A stretch of 35,083 nt of DNA from Candidatus Saccharimonadota bacterium (GTDB taxonomy: Bacteria > Patescibacteriota > Saccharimonadia > Saccharimonadales > Saccharimonadaceae). The position numbers and the translations under genes were made by a program. Numbering within the stretch: the stretch's first letter is position 1; each line of letters begins with the position of its first letter. Positions 7,535 through 14,016 of the stretch are shown in pieces. Location of the stretch: the NCBI GenBank assembly GCA_017512045.1, contig JAFWHE010000029.1:1-35083 (forward strand), given 5' to 3'. The notes under the pieces are model-generated. The model saw nothing but the letters and a program-made list of their open reading frames with translations, made no database searches and was not told where the DNA came from.

Positions 7535-8222
7535 CGTAATCCCAACCCCAGTTATTGTCAAATCCACCAGTAGCAAATTTATTAAATTTGAAATATGGCA
7601 AGCCGTTGGTTAATCTGGCAGCTTTTTCGGTATTTTCTTGAACTTTAGAAACCATTTTGTGGCTATTTAGACATTCCGCAAATTGATCTCCTAATCCGAT
7701 GGATTTACCGATATTTAGCCAATAATTCGCCGGTAAGTCTGTAATCGGCTCAGAAGTTTTGGATACGCCAATACCGTTTGATTGATAATCATCCCAGAGA
7801 GCAGCTAGCGCAGCGTGGTAATAATCCCAGAACTTGTCTTCTTCCGTTGCACAGTAAATTGCCTCAGCACTATCGCGTGACATCTGGGCATGAGCGTCGC
7901 TATATTCATAAATCATATCCGTGGCGCGGACTTCGTAAAGGATGTCCTTGTCCTCGATATAATCTTTCTTAAATTCATCTTCATGATTCATAATTTCGCG
8001 TGAGAAAACAGTGCAATATGGGCAGGCGAGATCAGTATATTGAATATAGTAATTTTTCGCATCAATATCGCCGATGGTAGTTCTAGTATCCCAAACTGTG
8101 TCAGAGTGGTCTACTTTGGATGAAGAGCTAGAAATAAACAGAGTGATTAACAGTATTACTAGTCCACACAAAACAATCCATTTACTCACTTGGAAAACTT
8201 TATTATTCTTTAGGTCGGTCAT
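7500..8222 (-). CDS. DsbA-like thioredoxin-fold protein, membrane anchored
   Basis: This 240-aa protein has an N-terminal membrane anchor (about 13-31) and an extracytoplasmic thioredoxin-like domain with active site CPYC (67-70) in the context YTDLACPYCTVF, as in DsbA-type oxidases. A cis-Pro-type segment NGLPYF occurs near residue 205. It probably introduces or shuffles disulfides in secreted proteins. The start MTDLKNN (8222) is chosen because GGAGG lies 10 bases upstream; an earlier in-frame ATG at 8246 precedes that site. The gene overlaps the end of the upstream membrane-protein gene by 20 bases, so the two are co-translated. That partner carries a CPTC motif and may re-oxidise it. Confidence 0.85.
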   Translation of the reverse strand: MTDLKNNKVFQVSKWIVLCGLVILLITLFISSSSSKVDHSDTVWDTRTTIGDIDAKNYYIQYTDLACPYCTVFSREIMNHEDEFKKDYIEDKDILYEVRATDMIYEYSDAHAQMSRDSAEAIYCATEEDKFWDYYHAALAALWDDYQSNGIGVSKTSEPITDLPANYWLNIGKSIGLGDQFAECLNSHKMVSKVQENTEKAARLTNGLPYFKFNKFATGGFDNNWGWDYVKKYLDSGLKK

Positions 8223-8820
8223 CTCTCTTTTTCCTCCATTGTTCATCTTTTATTATAACATAGGCTTCCAGTCCGACTTTCTTGATTGAAAGCAGTAATA
8301 TAATAATTGCGATAATGGTGATAATGCCAGAAATTGTGCCAGCAATGGCGTAGCTGCCACTGGAGAAGATAGAGCTGATAATTGGTGTGATGAGTGCAGT
8401 GCCACAAGTTGGGCAACCACTGCCAAGCAATGCCAAAGTTGCGGCGATGCCAGCATTTTGAATGTCTGATGATTTGGTGCGATTATTTTTGATGCGTTTT
8501 TTCCAGATGAAGATAATTAGAGAGATTAAGGTACCTTGTAATAGTGCAAGGGCGAATGGCATCAACCAATCTAAAAATGTTCGTCCTACTCCGAATAATG
8601 CTAAGAAGTTAGTCCAGAGGATATCTATTTTGCCACCAAAGTCCAGAGCGAAGAATAGATTGATGGAACCAAAGCCGTCAGATAATAAATTAAGCAAAGT
8701 GCCAAAGACGATAAAAACAATCAGGAATGATACCCAGAATTTCGGCTTCCTCGTGGATAGGATAATACCAAGCGCTGCCATGCGCCACTCGTCGCACCAT
8801 TTAGCAATTTTTGCTTTCAT
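8203..8820 (-). CDS. Polytopic membrane protein with a CPTC motif
   Basis: This 205-aa protein has about five hydrophobic segments (near 28-46, 68-80, 84-106, 121-150 and 158-178). A GSGCPTCG motif (Cys136, Cys139) lies at a membrane segment. The family is not one I can name; it is not an obvious DsbB, VKOR or CcdA by motif. Its tight coupling to the DsbA-like gene suggests that the CxxC pair passes electrons from that protein to the membrane. Transcription appears leaderless: an extended -10 (TGCTATAAT, minus strand, 8833-8828) lies 7 bases from the ATG at 8820. Confidence 0.75.
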   Translation of the reverse strand: MKAKIAKWCDEWRMAALGIILSTRKPKFWVSFLIVFIVFGTLLNLLSDGFGSINLFFALDFGGKIDILWTNFLALFGVGRTFLDWLMPFALALLQGTLISLIIFIWKKRIKNNRTKSSDIQNAGIAATLALLGSGCPTCGTALITPIISSIFSSGSYAIAGTISGIITIIAIIILLLSIKKVGLEAYVIIKDEQWRKKRDDRPKE

Positions 8821-8991
8821 AAAGATAATTATAGCATATGTGTTTTGGGCAAGTGGCGATATTTAGCAAGAAATCGCACTACATCTATTTTCTTATTATA
8901 TCACAGATAGCGATAAAAGTCAATGGATTTTTGGATTCTACCTCTGTTATTTCTGAAAATATTATGACATAAAAAATCTAAAAAAACAATA

Positions 8992-9020
8992 TTGACTTGA
9001 ATTTTTGCTAATGTTAAAAT
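8992..9020 (+). promoter_or_regulatory. Promoter of the small RNA
   Basis: -35 TTGACT (8992-8997), 17-base spacer and -10 TAAAAT (9015-9020) predict a start near 9027. No protein gene follows on this strand before the terminator at 9106-9140. Confidence 0.7.
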
Positions 9021-9026
9021 CTAAGT

Positions 9027-9142
9027 GAGGAGTTATGTGAAGTTGAGAGCCATATAACTCCGTGGAGTTTCTAGCTATTCTTGTAAACTAAACTACCTAG
9101 AAACCAAAAATGCGCTAGTCCCACAACTACGCGCATTTTTCT
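9027..9142 (+). ncRNA. Candidate stand-alone small RNA, three hairpins
   Basis: Between a good promoter and a strong terminator lie about 116 bases with no protein gene. Hairpin 1 pairs GGAGTTAT (9029-9036) with ATAACTCC (9054-9061), extendable by three pairs. Hairpin 2 pairs GTTTCTAG (9067-9074) with CTAGAAAC (9097-9104). Hairpin 3 pairs AAAAATGCGC (9106-9115) with GCGCATTTTT (9131-9140) and serves as the terminator. The next gene is on the opposite strand, so this is not a riboswitch leader. It does not look like 6S, SRP, RNase P or tmRNA. A GAGGAG site precedes an ATGTGA start-stop and a 6-codon GTG ORF inside hairpin 1, which could be a minimal leader peptide. Confidence 0.65.
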
Positions 9143-9157
9143 TGTCAAAGATATCAT

Positions 9158-9186
9158 AAAAAAAGAACCCCCAATATTGGGGGTTC
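9158..9186 (-). terminator. Terminator of the 258-aa gene
   Basis: GAACCCCC (9165-9172) and GGGGGTTC (9179-9186) form a perfect 8-bp stem with a 6-base loop. On the minus strand a run of seven T follows (9164-9158). It lies 7 bases after the stop of the gene at 9193-9969. Confidence 0.9.
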
Positions 9187-9192
9187 GGTTGG

Positions 9193-9969
9193 TTATTGAC
9201 TATTGATTATATTCCTTCCTGTTGTAATTTTTGCCTTCTGATCCTCGCTCAGGATAGATGATGTGCAATTTTCCTCCGCTAATGCGAACTTCACCAGCAA
9301 ATCGCTGATACGTTTTACAGTTACTTCAGTCTCTTTCGTGTTGCCGAAAAAATCCCTCAGCTTTCTACGCAGCAATCTGGTATTATTTAAGCATTCGTTC
9401 CTATCTTGGAGATATACGAGGGCGATTACTGACTTCAAGTCATCACCCTCTAGTTTCAAAGCTCTGTGTATCCAGGCCGCTGCTAGATAAGCAGATACAA
9501 TGTTACTCCCGCGGTAGCAAATATCGCCATTCTCATCTGTATTACGGGTATATTTCTTCCCGCAGTCACGTAGGATAGCGTACATAGTGGCAGTCCTCCC
9601 ATTAATGCCAGATTCTCCTACGAGATTACAAATGGTAATAGCTGTTTGTTCCGAGATAGTCTCCTTATGAGTGGCGGAAGTCTGTTCCCAAATGAAGCCT
9701 TCATAAGGCGTGATGCTGGACCGATCAACCTCCTGGTCAATCTCTTTCCTGGAAATAACAGGAAATCTCATCCTGCCTTCTTTGTCCACCTGCTCATAAA
9801 TGGCAGATACTAGTGGATCTTTTTCTTCCAAGAAGTTGTACAGATCTTTGGGGAGACATCTTCCTTCCTCACAGACGCTCTGTAATGGCTCTTCAAATAC
9901 CTCGCCGTTCATGACGGACTGATAAATGCCATTAAGCGTCCTAGGTAAATCTCTGACTATCTTATTCAT
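9193..9969 (-). CDS. Unknown soluble protein, 258 aa
   Basis: I do not recognise a family. The ATG at 9969 is chosen because AGGAGGGG lies 2-3 bases upstream; the longer frame to 9996 would put the ribosome site inside the gene. There is no signal peptide or membrane segment. The protein looks largely helical, with many charged residues and scattered cysteines (CEEGRC near 35-40; C at the NLVGESG and RDCGKK segments). It is a single transcription unit with a clear promoter (10066-10093) and terminator. The segment MYAILRDCGKKYTRN followed by a helical region has some feel of an HD-type helical bundle, but no HD motif is present. Confidence 0.75.
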   Translation of the reverse strand: MNKIVRDLPRTLNGIYQSVMNGEVFEEPLQSVCEEGRCLPKDLYNFLEEKDPLVSAIYEQVDKEGRMRFPVISRKEIDQEVDRSSITPYEGFIWEQTSATHKETISEQTAITICNLVGESGINGRTATMYAILRDCGKKYTRNTDENGDICYRGSNIVSAYLAAAWIHRALKLEGDDLKSVIALVYLQDRNECLNNTRLLRRKLRDFFGNTKETEVTVKRISDLLVKFALAEENCTSSILSEDQKAKITTGRNIINSQ

Positions 9970-10065
9970 AGCCCCTCCTTTCGGAAAAACCAGCACAAAA
10001 ACAGAAGTAATAATAAATAGTCTACTAGGGTTAAGGTGCTAGCTTATTGAAAAGTTACCTGTAAT

Positions 10066-10093
10066 ATTATACACACATTCTGGGAATAGTCAA
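10066..10093 (-). promoter_or_regulatory. Promoter of the 258-aa gene
   Basis: On the minus strand -35 TTGACT (10093-10088) and -10 TATAAT (10071-10066) are separated by 16 bases. The leader to the ATG at 9969 is about 90 bases and ends in AGGAGGGG. Confidence 0.75.
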
Positions 10094-10150
10094 GTAAATT
10101 ACTTCAAAATAATTTTTTATGCCATCATAATTGACAGATTAAGAGCAATC

Positions 10151-10170
10151 AAAAAAGACCCCTTCGGGTC
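10151..10170 (-). terminator. Terminator of tRNA-Gly
   Basis: On the minus strand GACCC (10170-10166) pairs with GGGTC (10161-10157) around a short GAAG-type loop. A run of six T follows (10156-10151). It lies just after the tRNA-Gly 3' end. Confidence 0.85.
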
Positions 10171-10183
10171 AAAAATTCCTTAA

Positions 10184-10260
10184 TGGTGCGAATGAAGAGA
10201 CTCTAACTCTCGACCTCTTCCTTGGCAAGGAAGCGCTCTAAACAACTGAGCTACATTCGC
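10184..10260 (-). tRNA. tRNA-Gly (GCC) with non-canonical D and T loops
   Basis: On the minus strand the acceptor GCGAATG pairs with CATTCGC, the anticodon stem is CTTCC/GGAAG, and loop TTGCCAA gives anticodon GCC. CCA is encoded. The D loop AGTTGTTTA has U where G19 is expected, and the T loop TTAGAGT has A where C56 is expected. The near-universal G19-C56 contact would thus be replaced by U19-A56. The discriminator base is A. The six other tRNAs in the window have normal TTC T loops. It has its own -10 box (10277-10272) and terminator, so it appears to be expressed. Confidence 0.9.
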
Positions 10261-10338
10261 ATGTTGCATTCATTATAACATACTTATTTGGTTTTTGGCA
10301 AAAATCATCTATTTTTATGATATAATGGGTGTGGAAAT

Positions 10339-10412
10339 GGCGCTTTGGCGGAGTGGTTACGCAGAGGTCTGCAAAACCTTTTACACCGGTTCAATTCCGG
10401 TAGGCGCCTCCA
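10339..10412 (+). tRNA. tRNA-Cys (GCA)
   Basis: The acceptor GGCGCTT pairs with AGGCGCC, the anticodon loop CTGCAAA gives GCA, the T loop is TTCAATT and CCA is encoded. A TATAAT at 10321-10326 precedes it by 12 bases. tRNA-Leu follows 10 bases later, so the two are co-transcribed. Confidence 0.95.
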
Positions 10413-10422
10413 ATTACAGTGA

Positions 10423-10507
10423 GGCCGAGTGGCGGAATTGGTATACGCGTTCGACTTAAAATCGAATGAAGAAATTCATACGGGTTCAAGTCCCGTCTCG
10501 GCTACCA
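10423..10507 (+). tRNA. tRNA-Leu (UAA)
   Basis: The anticodon stem TTCGA/TCGAA with loop CTTAAAA gives anticodon UAA. There is a long variable arm typical of tRNA-Leu, T loop TTCAAGT and an encoded CCA. The acceptor is GGCCGAG/CTCGGCT, so the first pair is a G-U wobble. It is co-transcribed with tRNA-Cys. Confidence 0.94.
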
Positions 10508-10508
10508 A

Positions 10509-10533
10509 AAAGTCCCTGAAGAGGGACATTTTT
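10509..10533 (+). terminator. Terminator after tRNA-Cys/tRNA-Leu
   Basis: GTCCCT (10512-10517) pairs with AGGGAC (10522-10527) around a GAAG loop and is followed by T-rich DNA. The A run before the stem could let it also end the convergent phosphoesterase transcript. Confidence 0.85.
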
Positions 10534-11431
10534 ATTCCTCGTTTCCATTCACTTCTACCACGCTCACCTCAGCTGCCTTGATAAAATTCATCGCCTGGGT
10601 GATTTTTGGCGCACAGAATTGAGCACCCACCATGCCAGGGTTGACTAGTGCTAGGGTGCTTTTTCCCACTCTAAATGCAGTGCGAGTATGACGTGGAAAA
10701 GGTGCCATATTAGGGGAGACTATGCCAAAATGTAAGTGTAATTTTTCCATTAATTCATCCAAGCCTTTTGGCACGATGCCACCATGAGTATGGCCGAATG
10801 ACATTATGTCGAATTGGCGCAAATACTCCATGCTTGCCTTGGTCAAGTATGGTGAATGTGCGGCAAACCAGTTCACCTTGGACGGCTCTATTCTGCTATA
10901 ATCATAATTCTTGACTTGTTCCAGGAAGACACCCGGATTCTCATGCCACTTTTTCTTATTAGCGATGACACACGGCACGTCTTGGAAAGAGCCAAAGATG
11001 CGGATTTTGTCTGTCTCATACCACTCGTCCAGTAATAATTTGATGCCGGTTTTTTCGCAAAGTTTTTCCCAGTGCAAGAGTGAAAATTCTTTCATCACCT
11101 TTGGTGGCTTGGTCGGAGTGATGTAATCGTGTGAGCCTAGTACCATTACGGTTGGAGCGGCCTTTGCGCAGAGTCGCAGATTAGAGTATAGCTTTTTCAG
11201 GGAAGTGTCACGTTTCAATTCTATCGGGCTATCCACCAAATCGCCTTGCAAAATGATAACATCAGGTGAGGTATTTTCTATCGCCTGTTTCAGGAAATCA
11301 CGCTGTCTTTCTGACACGATTGGACTAACGTGCCAGTCGCCAGTTACTAGTACTTTTACAGGGGCCAAGGCACGATCAAAATTGACTTTATGTAGGCGCA
11401 CTTTGATAGTATTAGGCTCATGCAAATTCAT
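10532..11431 (-). CDS. Calcineurin-like metallophosphoesterase
   Basis: This 299-aa protein is predicted to hydrolyse phosphoesters with a two-metal centre. The family motifs appear in order: GDWH (31-34), GDLVD (63-67), GSHD (99-102, where GNHD is usual), AAHSP with His192, and GHTHGG (213-218). The Asn to Ser change in the third motif affects a metal and substrate ligand and may alter activity. There is no signal peptide, so it is probably cytosolic. The ATG lies 7 bases after an extended -10 (TGTTATAAT, minus strand, 11444-11439), a leaderless arrangement. It is divergent from lemA. The substrate cannot be predicted. Confidence 0.88.
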   Translation of the reverse strand: MNLHEPNTIKVRLHKVNFDRALAPVKVLVTGDWHVSPIVSERQRDFLKQAIENTSPDVIILQGDLVDSPIELKRDTSLKKLYSNLRLCAKAAPTVMVLGSHDYITPTKPPKVMKEFSLLHWEKLCEKTGIKLLLDEWYETDKIRIFGSFQDVPCVIANKKKWHENPGVFLEQVKNYDYSRIEPSKVNWFAAHSPYLTKASMEYLRQFDIMSFGHTHGGIVPKGLDELMEKLHLHFGIVSPNMAPFPRHTRTAFRVGKSTLALVNPGMVGAQFCAPKITQAMNFIKAAEVSVVEVNGNEE

Positions 11432-11454
11432 TTGTTTTATTATAACATTTTTGA

Positions 11455-11525
11455 TATAATAAAGTCATCCAAATAGAGTGTGGATTCTGTTTGGGTGGAT
11501 AAAATAATTTTTCAAAGGAGGAAAA
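11455..11525 (+). promoter_or_regulatory. lemA -10 box and leader with hairpin
   Basis: TATAAT at 11455-11460 is followed by a leader in which CATCCAAA (from about 11467) can pair with TTTGGGTG (to about 11496), with one G-T pair. AAAGGAGG then lies 5 bases before the lemA ATG. The -35 box is not clear. The region also holds the opposite-strand promoter of the phosphoesterase gene. Confidence 0.5.
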
Positions 11526-12098
11526 ATGAGTACAGGCGCAATCATAGCGATTATAGTCGGTGCTGTTGTATTACTTATTATCGCATTTATCTGGGGTAGT
11601 TATAACAAGCTAGTCCGTTTAGATGAGAGAGTTAATGAGGCTTGGTCTGACATTACAGTCCAGCTCAAGCGTCGTTCAGACTTGATTCCAAATTTAGTAG
11701 AATCAGTCAAGGGTTATGCCAAGCATGAGACAGAGGCTATCAAACAAGTTTCTGATGCTCGTGCCAAGATGATGGGTGCTCGTTCTGTCAAGGCTACAGC
11801 AGAGGCAGACCAGTCATTCATGGGTGCACTTTCTCGCATTATGGCAGTGTCAGAGTCTTATCCAGAGCTAAAGGCAGATAAGAACTTCCAGCAACTTTCT
11901 CAGGAGTTGTCTGATACAGAAGATAAGATTCAGGCCGCTCGTCGTTATTATAACGCTGGTGCTAAGGAACTTAATACCAAGATTAAGGTTTTCCCAGTTA
12001 ATCTTTTCCACGGTTTTGGTTTCAAGAAGCGTGAATATTACGAAGTAGCCGAAGCAGAAAAAGAAAAGATTCAGGACGCACCAGAAGTTAAGTTCTAG
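11526..12098 (+). CDS. lemA: LemA family membrane protein
   Basis: This 190-aa protein has an N-terminal membrane segment (about 5-25) and a long helical domain with the family features YNKLVRLDERVNEAWSDI, QLKRRSDLIPNLVESVKGY, and a C-terminal RRYYNAGAKELNTKIKVFP. LemA proteins are widespread and poorly understood; the helical domain is thought to face the cytoplasm or the membrane surface. It is followed 24 bases later by htpX, a pairing common in many bacteria, which suggests a shared membrane stress or quality-control role. AAAGGAGG precedes the ATG. Confidence 0.93.
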   Translation: MSTGAIIAIIVGAVVLLIIAFIWGSYNKLVRLDERVNEAWSDITVQLKRRSDLIPNLVESVKGYAKHETEAIKQVSDARAKMMGARSVKATAEADQSFMGALSRIMAVSESYPELKADKNFQQLSQELSDTEDKIQAARRYYNAGAKELNTKIKVFPVNLFHGFGFKKREYYEVAEAEKEKIQDAPEVKF

Positions 12099-12122
12099 TT
12101 CTATTTACGGAGTAAATCTATT

Positions 12123-12998
12123 ATGATGCAGAAGCAAATCACCGCTAATAAGAGAAATACAATTTTTATCATTATCTTCTTTGTGATTTTGATTGGTCTG
12201 ATTGGCGGTGTTTTTGCTTATCTGTATAATAGCATTTGGGTGGAAGTTTATGTCATTGTGATTGCTGCGATTTATGCCATTATTCAATATTTTGCGGCTG
12301 GGCCTATTGCGGTAGCCATGACTGGTGCCCATGAGATTCAAAAAAAGGATAATCCCAAGTATTACAATATCGTGGAGAACTTAGCGATTACGGCTGGCTT
12401 GCCGATGCCAAAAGTTTATATTATAGATGATCCAGCACCGAATGCCTTTGCTACTGGTCGCGACCCAAAGCACGCGATGGTGGCAGCTACTACTGGATTA
12501 CTGGACATCATGGATAAGAGTGAGCTAGAGGCTGTAATGGCGCATGAACTATCTCATGTCAAGAACTATGATATTCGTGTATCTATGATTACATTTGGTT
12601 TGGTTTGTGTAATTGGCTTTATTTCTGATATTGGCCTTAGGATGTTGATTTTCAGAGATAATGACGAGGACAGAAGCCCAGTTGGCGCAATTATTGTGTT
12701 AGTTACGGCGATTTTCGCACCAATCGCTGCATCTCTGGCACAGTTAGCAGTGTCTAGGGAGAGAGAATATTTGGCGGATGCCTCCGCAGTCAACATTACT
12801 CATTATCCAGAAGGAATGATTAATGCTCTAAAGAAATTAGAAACTCATTCTCGCCCGATGAAGCGCCAGAATACCGCCACAGAAGCACTCTATATTAATA
12901 ATCCTCTCAAGAAAGGGAAGATATCTAACCTATTTAGCACCCACCCACCGATAGAAAAGCGTATAGAGAGACTAGAAAATGGCAAAAAAACTTTCTAA
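12123..12998 (+). CDS. htpX: HtpX-type M48 zinc metalloprotease
   Basis: This 291-aa membrane protease degrades damaged membrane proteins. It has two N-terminal membrane segments (about 16-34 and 38-60), the zinc site HELSH (His141, Glu142, His145) within VMAHELSHVKNYD, and two further segments (near 155-175 and 190-210). The third zinc ligand lies in the REREYLADASAV motif. The C-terminal FSTHPPIEKRIERL is a family hallmark. A second Met codon directly follows the first, so the start could be 12126. The 3' end overlaps the next gene by 20 bases, so lemA, htpX, the membrane protein gene and ligA form one unit. Confidence 0.95.
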   Translation: MMQKQITANKRNTIFIIIFFVILIGLIGGVFAYLYNSIWVEVYVIVIAAIYAIIQYFAAGPIAVAMTGAHEIQKKDNPKYYNIVENLAITAGLPMPKVYIIDDPAPNAFATGRDPKHAMVAATTGLLDIMDKSELEAVMAHELSHVKNYDIRVSMITFGLVCVIGFISDIGLRMLIFRDNDEDRSPVGAIIVLVTAIFAPIAASLAQLAVSREREYLADASAVNITHYPEGMINALKKLETHSRPMKRQNTATEALYINNPLKKGKISNLFSTHPPIEKRIERLENGKKTF

Positions 12999-14016
12999 AA
13001 AATCTGCCAAGAAATCTGTGGCTACTGGAGCCGCTCAGCAACAGAAGTCAGAACGTAAGCGCTGGCACCGTTCCTTCCGGCGTTCATACCGAGAAGATTA
13101 TATTCGCCCTTTTGAGGGGCCAGGTCTCTTATCACACGCTGTCAAGACTTTCCAAGTAATATTCAAGAATTGGAGACTATTCTTGCCACTTGTCCTAGTA
13201 ATTATCGTATTAAATATTTTACTGGTCGGCCTGATGAATGAGGATACTTATGTTCAATTCCAGAAGACTTTGGACGAAACTAATTCTTCTTTCGCTTCTG
13301 GTAAGGAACTGGGTACTTTTGCACGTTCTGGGTTATTGCTGATTTCTACTATTACTACCGGTGGATTATCACAAGGAATGTCAGATGTGCAGAGAGTTTT
13401 CGCGGTATTACTTTTCTTGATTACCTGGTTGGTAGTGATTTATATTTTACGACACACTATGGCTAAGCAGAAGATTAAGCTCCGCGACGCATTGTACAAT
13501 GCTTTGTCGCCATTACTTTCTACCTTCATTGTACTGGCAGTAATATTTGTCCAGGCAATCCCAGCGATGGTGGTAGTCATTACTTACTCGGCTGCGGTAC
13601 GGACTAATTTCCTTTCTACGCCGTTTTATGCGCTGATATATTTCATTTTCGCGGCATTATTACTCTTACTCTCAATCTATCTCATCTCTAGCTCGCTAGT
13701 GGCATTAGTGGCGGTTTCTGCGCCTGGGTTATATCCGATGATGGCGATTAATACCGCTTCAGACCTTTTGGCTGGGCGCAGAGTGAAGTTTATCATTAGG
13801 CTACTTTATCTAGTTTTCGTAGTGGCGGTAATCTGGGTAGTGGTAATGTTGCCACTGATTGCGCTAGATCTCTGGCTAAAGAGTTTTTTGACGGGATTAG
13901 CTGGCATTCCGTTTGTGTCGTTCGAACTGTTATTTATGACTTGTTTTACGGTGATTTATATCACGACATATGTTTATCTGTATTATAGGAGATTACTTGA
14001 TTATGAAGACGATTAG
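12979..14016 (+). CDS. Polytopic membrane protein of unknown function, 345 aa
   Basis: The first 45 residues are very basic (MAKKLSKKSAKKS, then many Arg and Lys). They are followed by about six hydrophobic segments (near 61-83, 108-122, 137-153, 178-205, 210-245 and 270-345). No catalytic motif is visible. The layout, with a cytosolic basic tail and alternating short and long loops, resembles DUF-type integral membrane proteins with glycerophosphodiesterase-like membrane domains, but I cannot name the family. It overlaps htpX by 20 bases upstream and ligA by 14 bases downstream, so it is translated as part of that unit. Confidence 0.8.
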   Translation: MAKKLSKKSAKKSVATGAAQQQKSERKRWHRSFRRSYREDYIRPFEGPGLLSHAVKTFQVIFKNWRLFLPLVLVIIVLNILLVGLMNEDTYVQFQKTLDETNSSFASGKELGTFARSGLLLISTITTGGLSQGMSDVQRVFAVLLFLITWLVVIYILRHTMAKQKIKLRDALYNALSPLLSTFIVLAVIFVQAIPAMVVVITYSAAVRTNFLSTPFYALIYFIFAALLLLLSIYLISSSLVALVAVSAPGLYPMMAINTASDLLAGRRVKFIIRLLYLVFVVAVIWVVVMLPLIALDLWLKSFLTGLAGIPFVSFELLFMTCFTVIYITTYVYLYYRRLLDYEDD

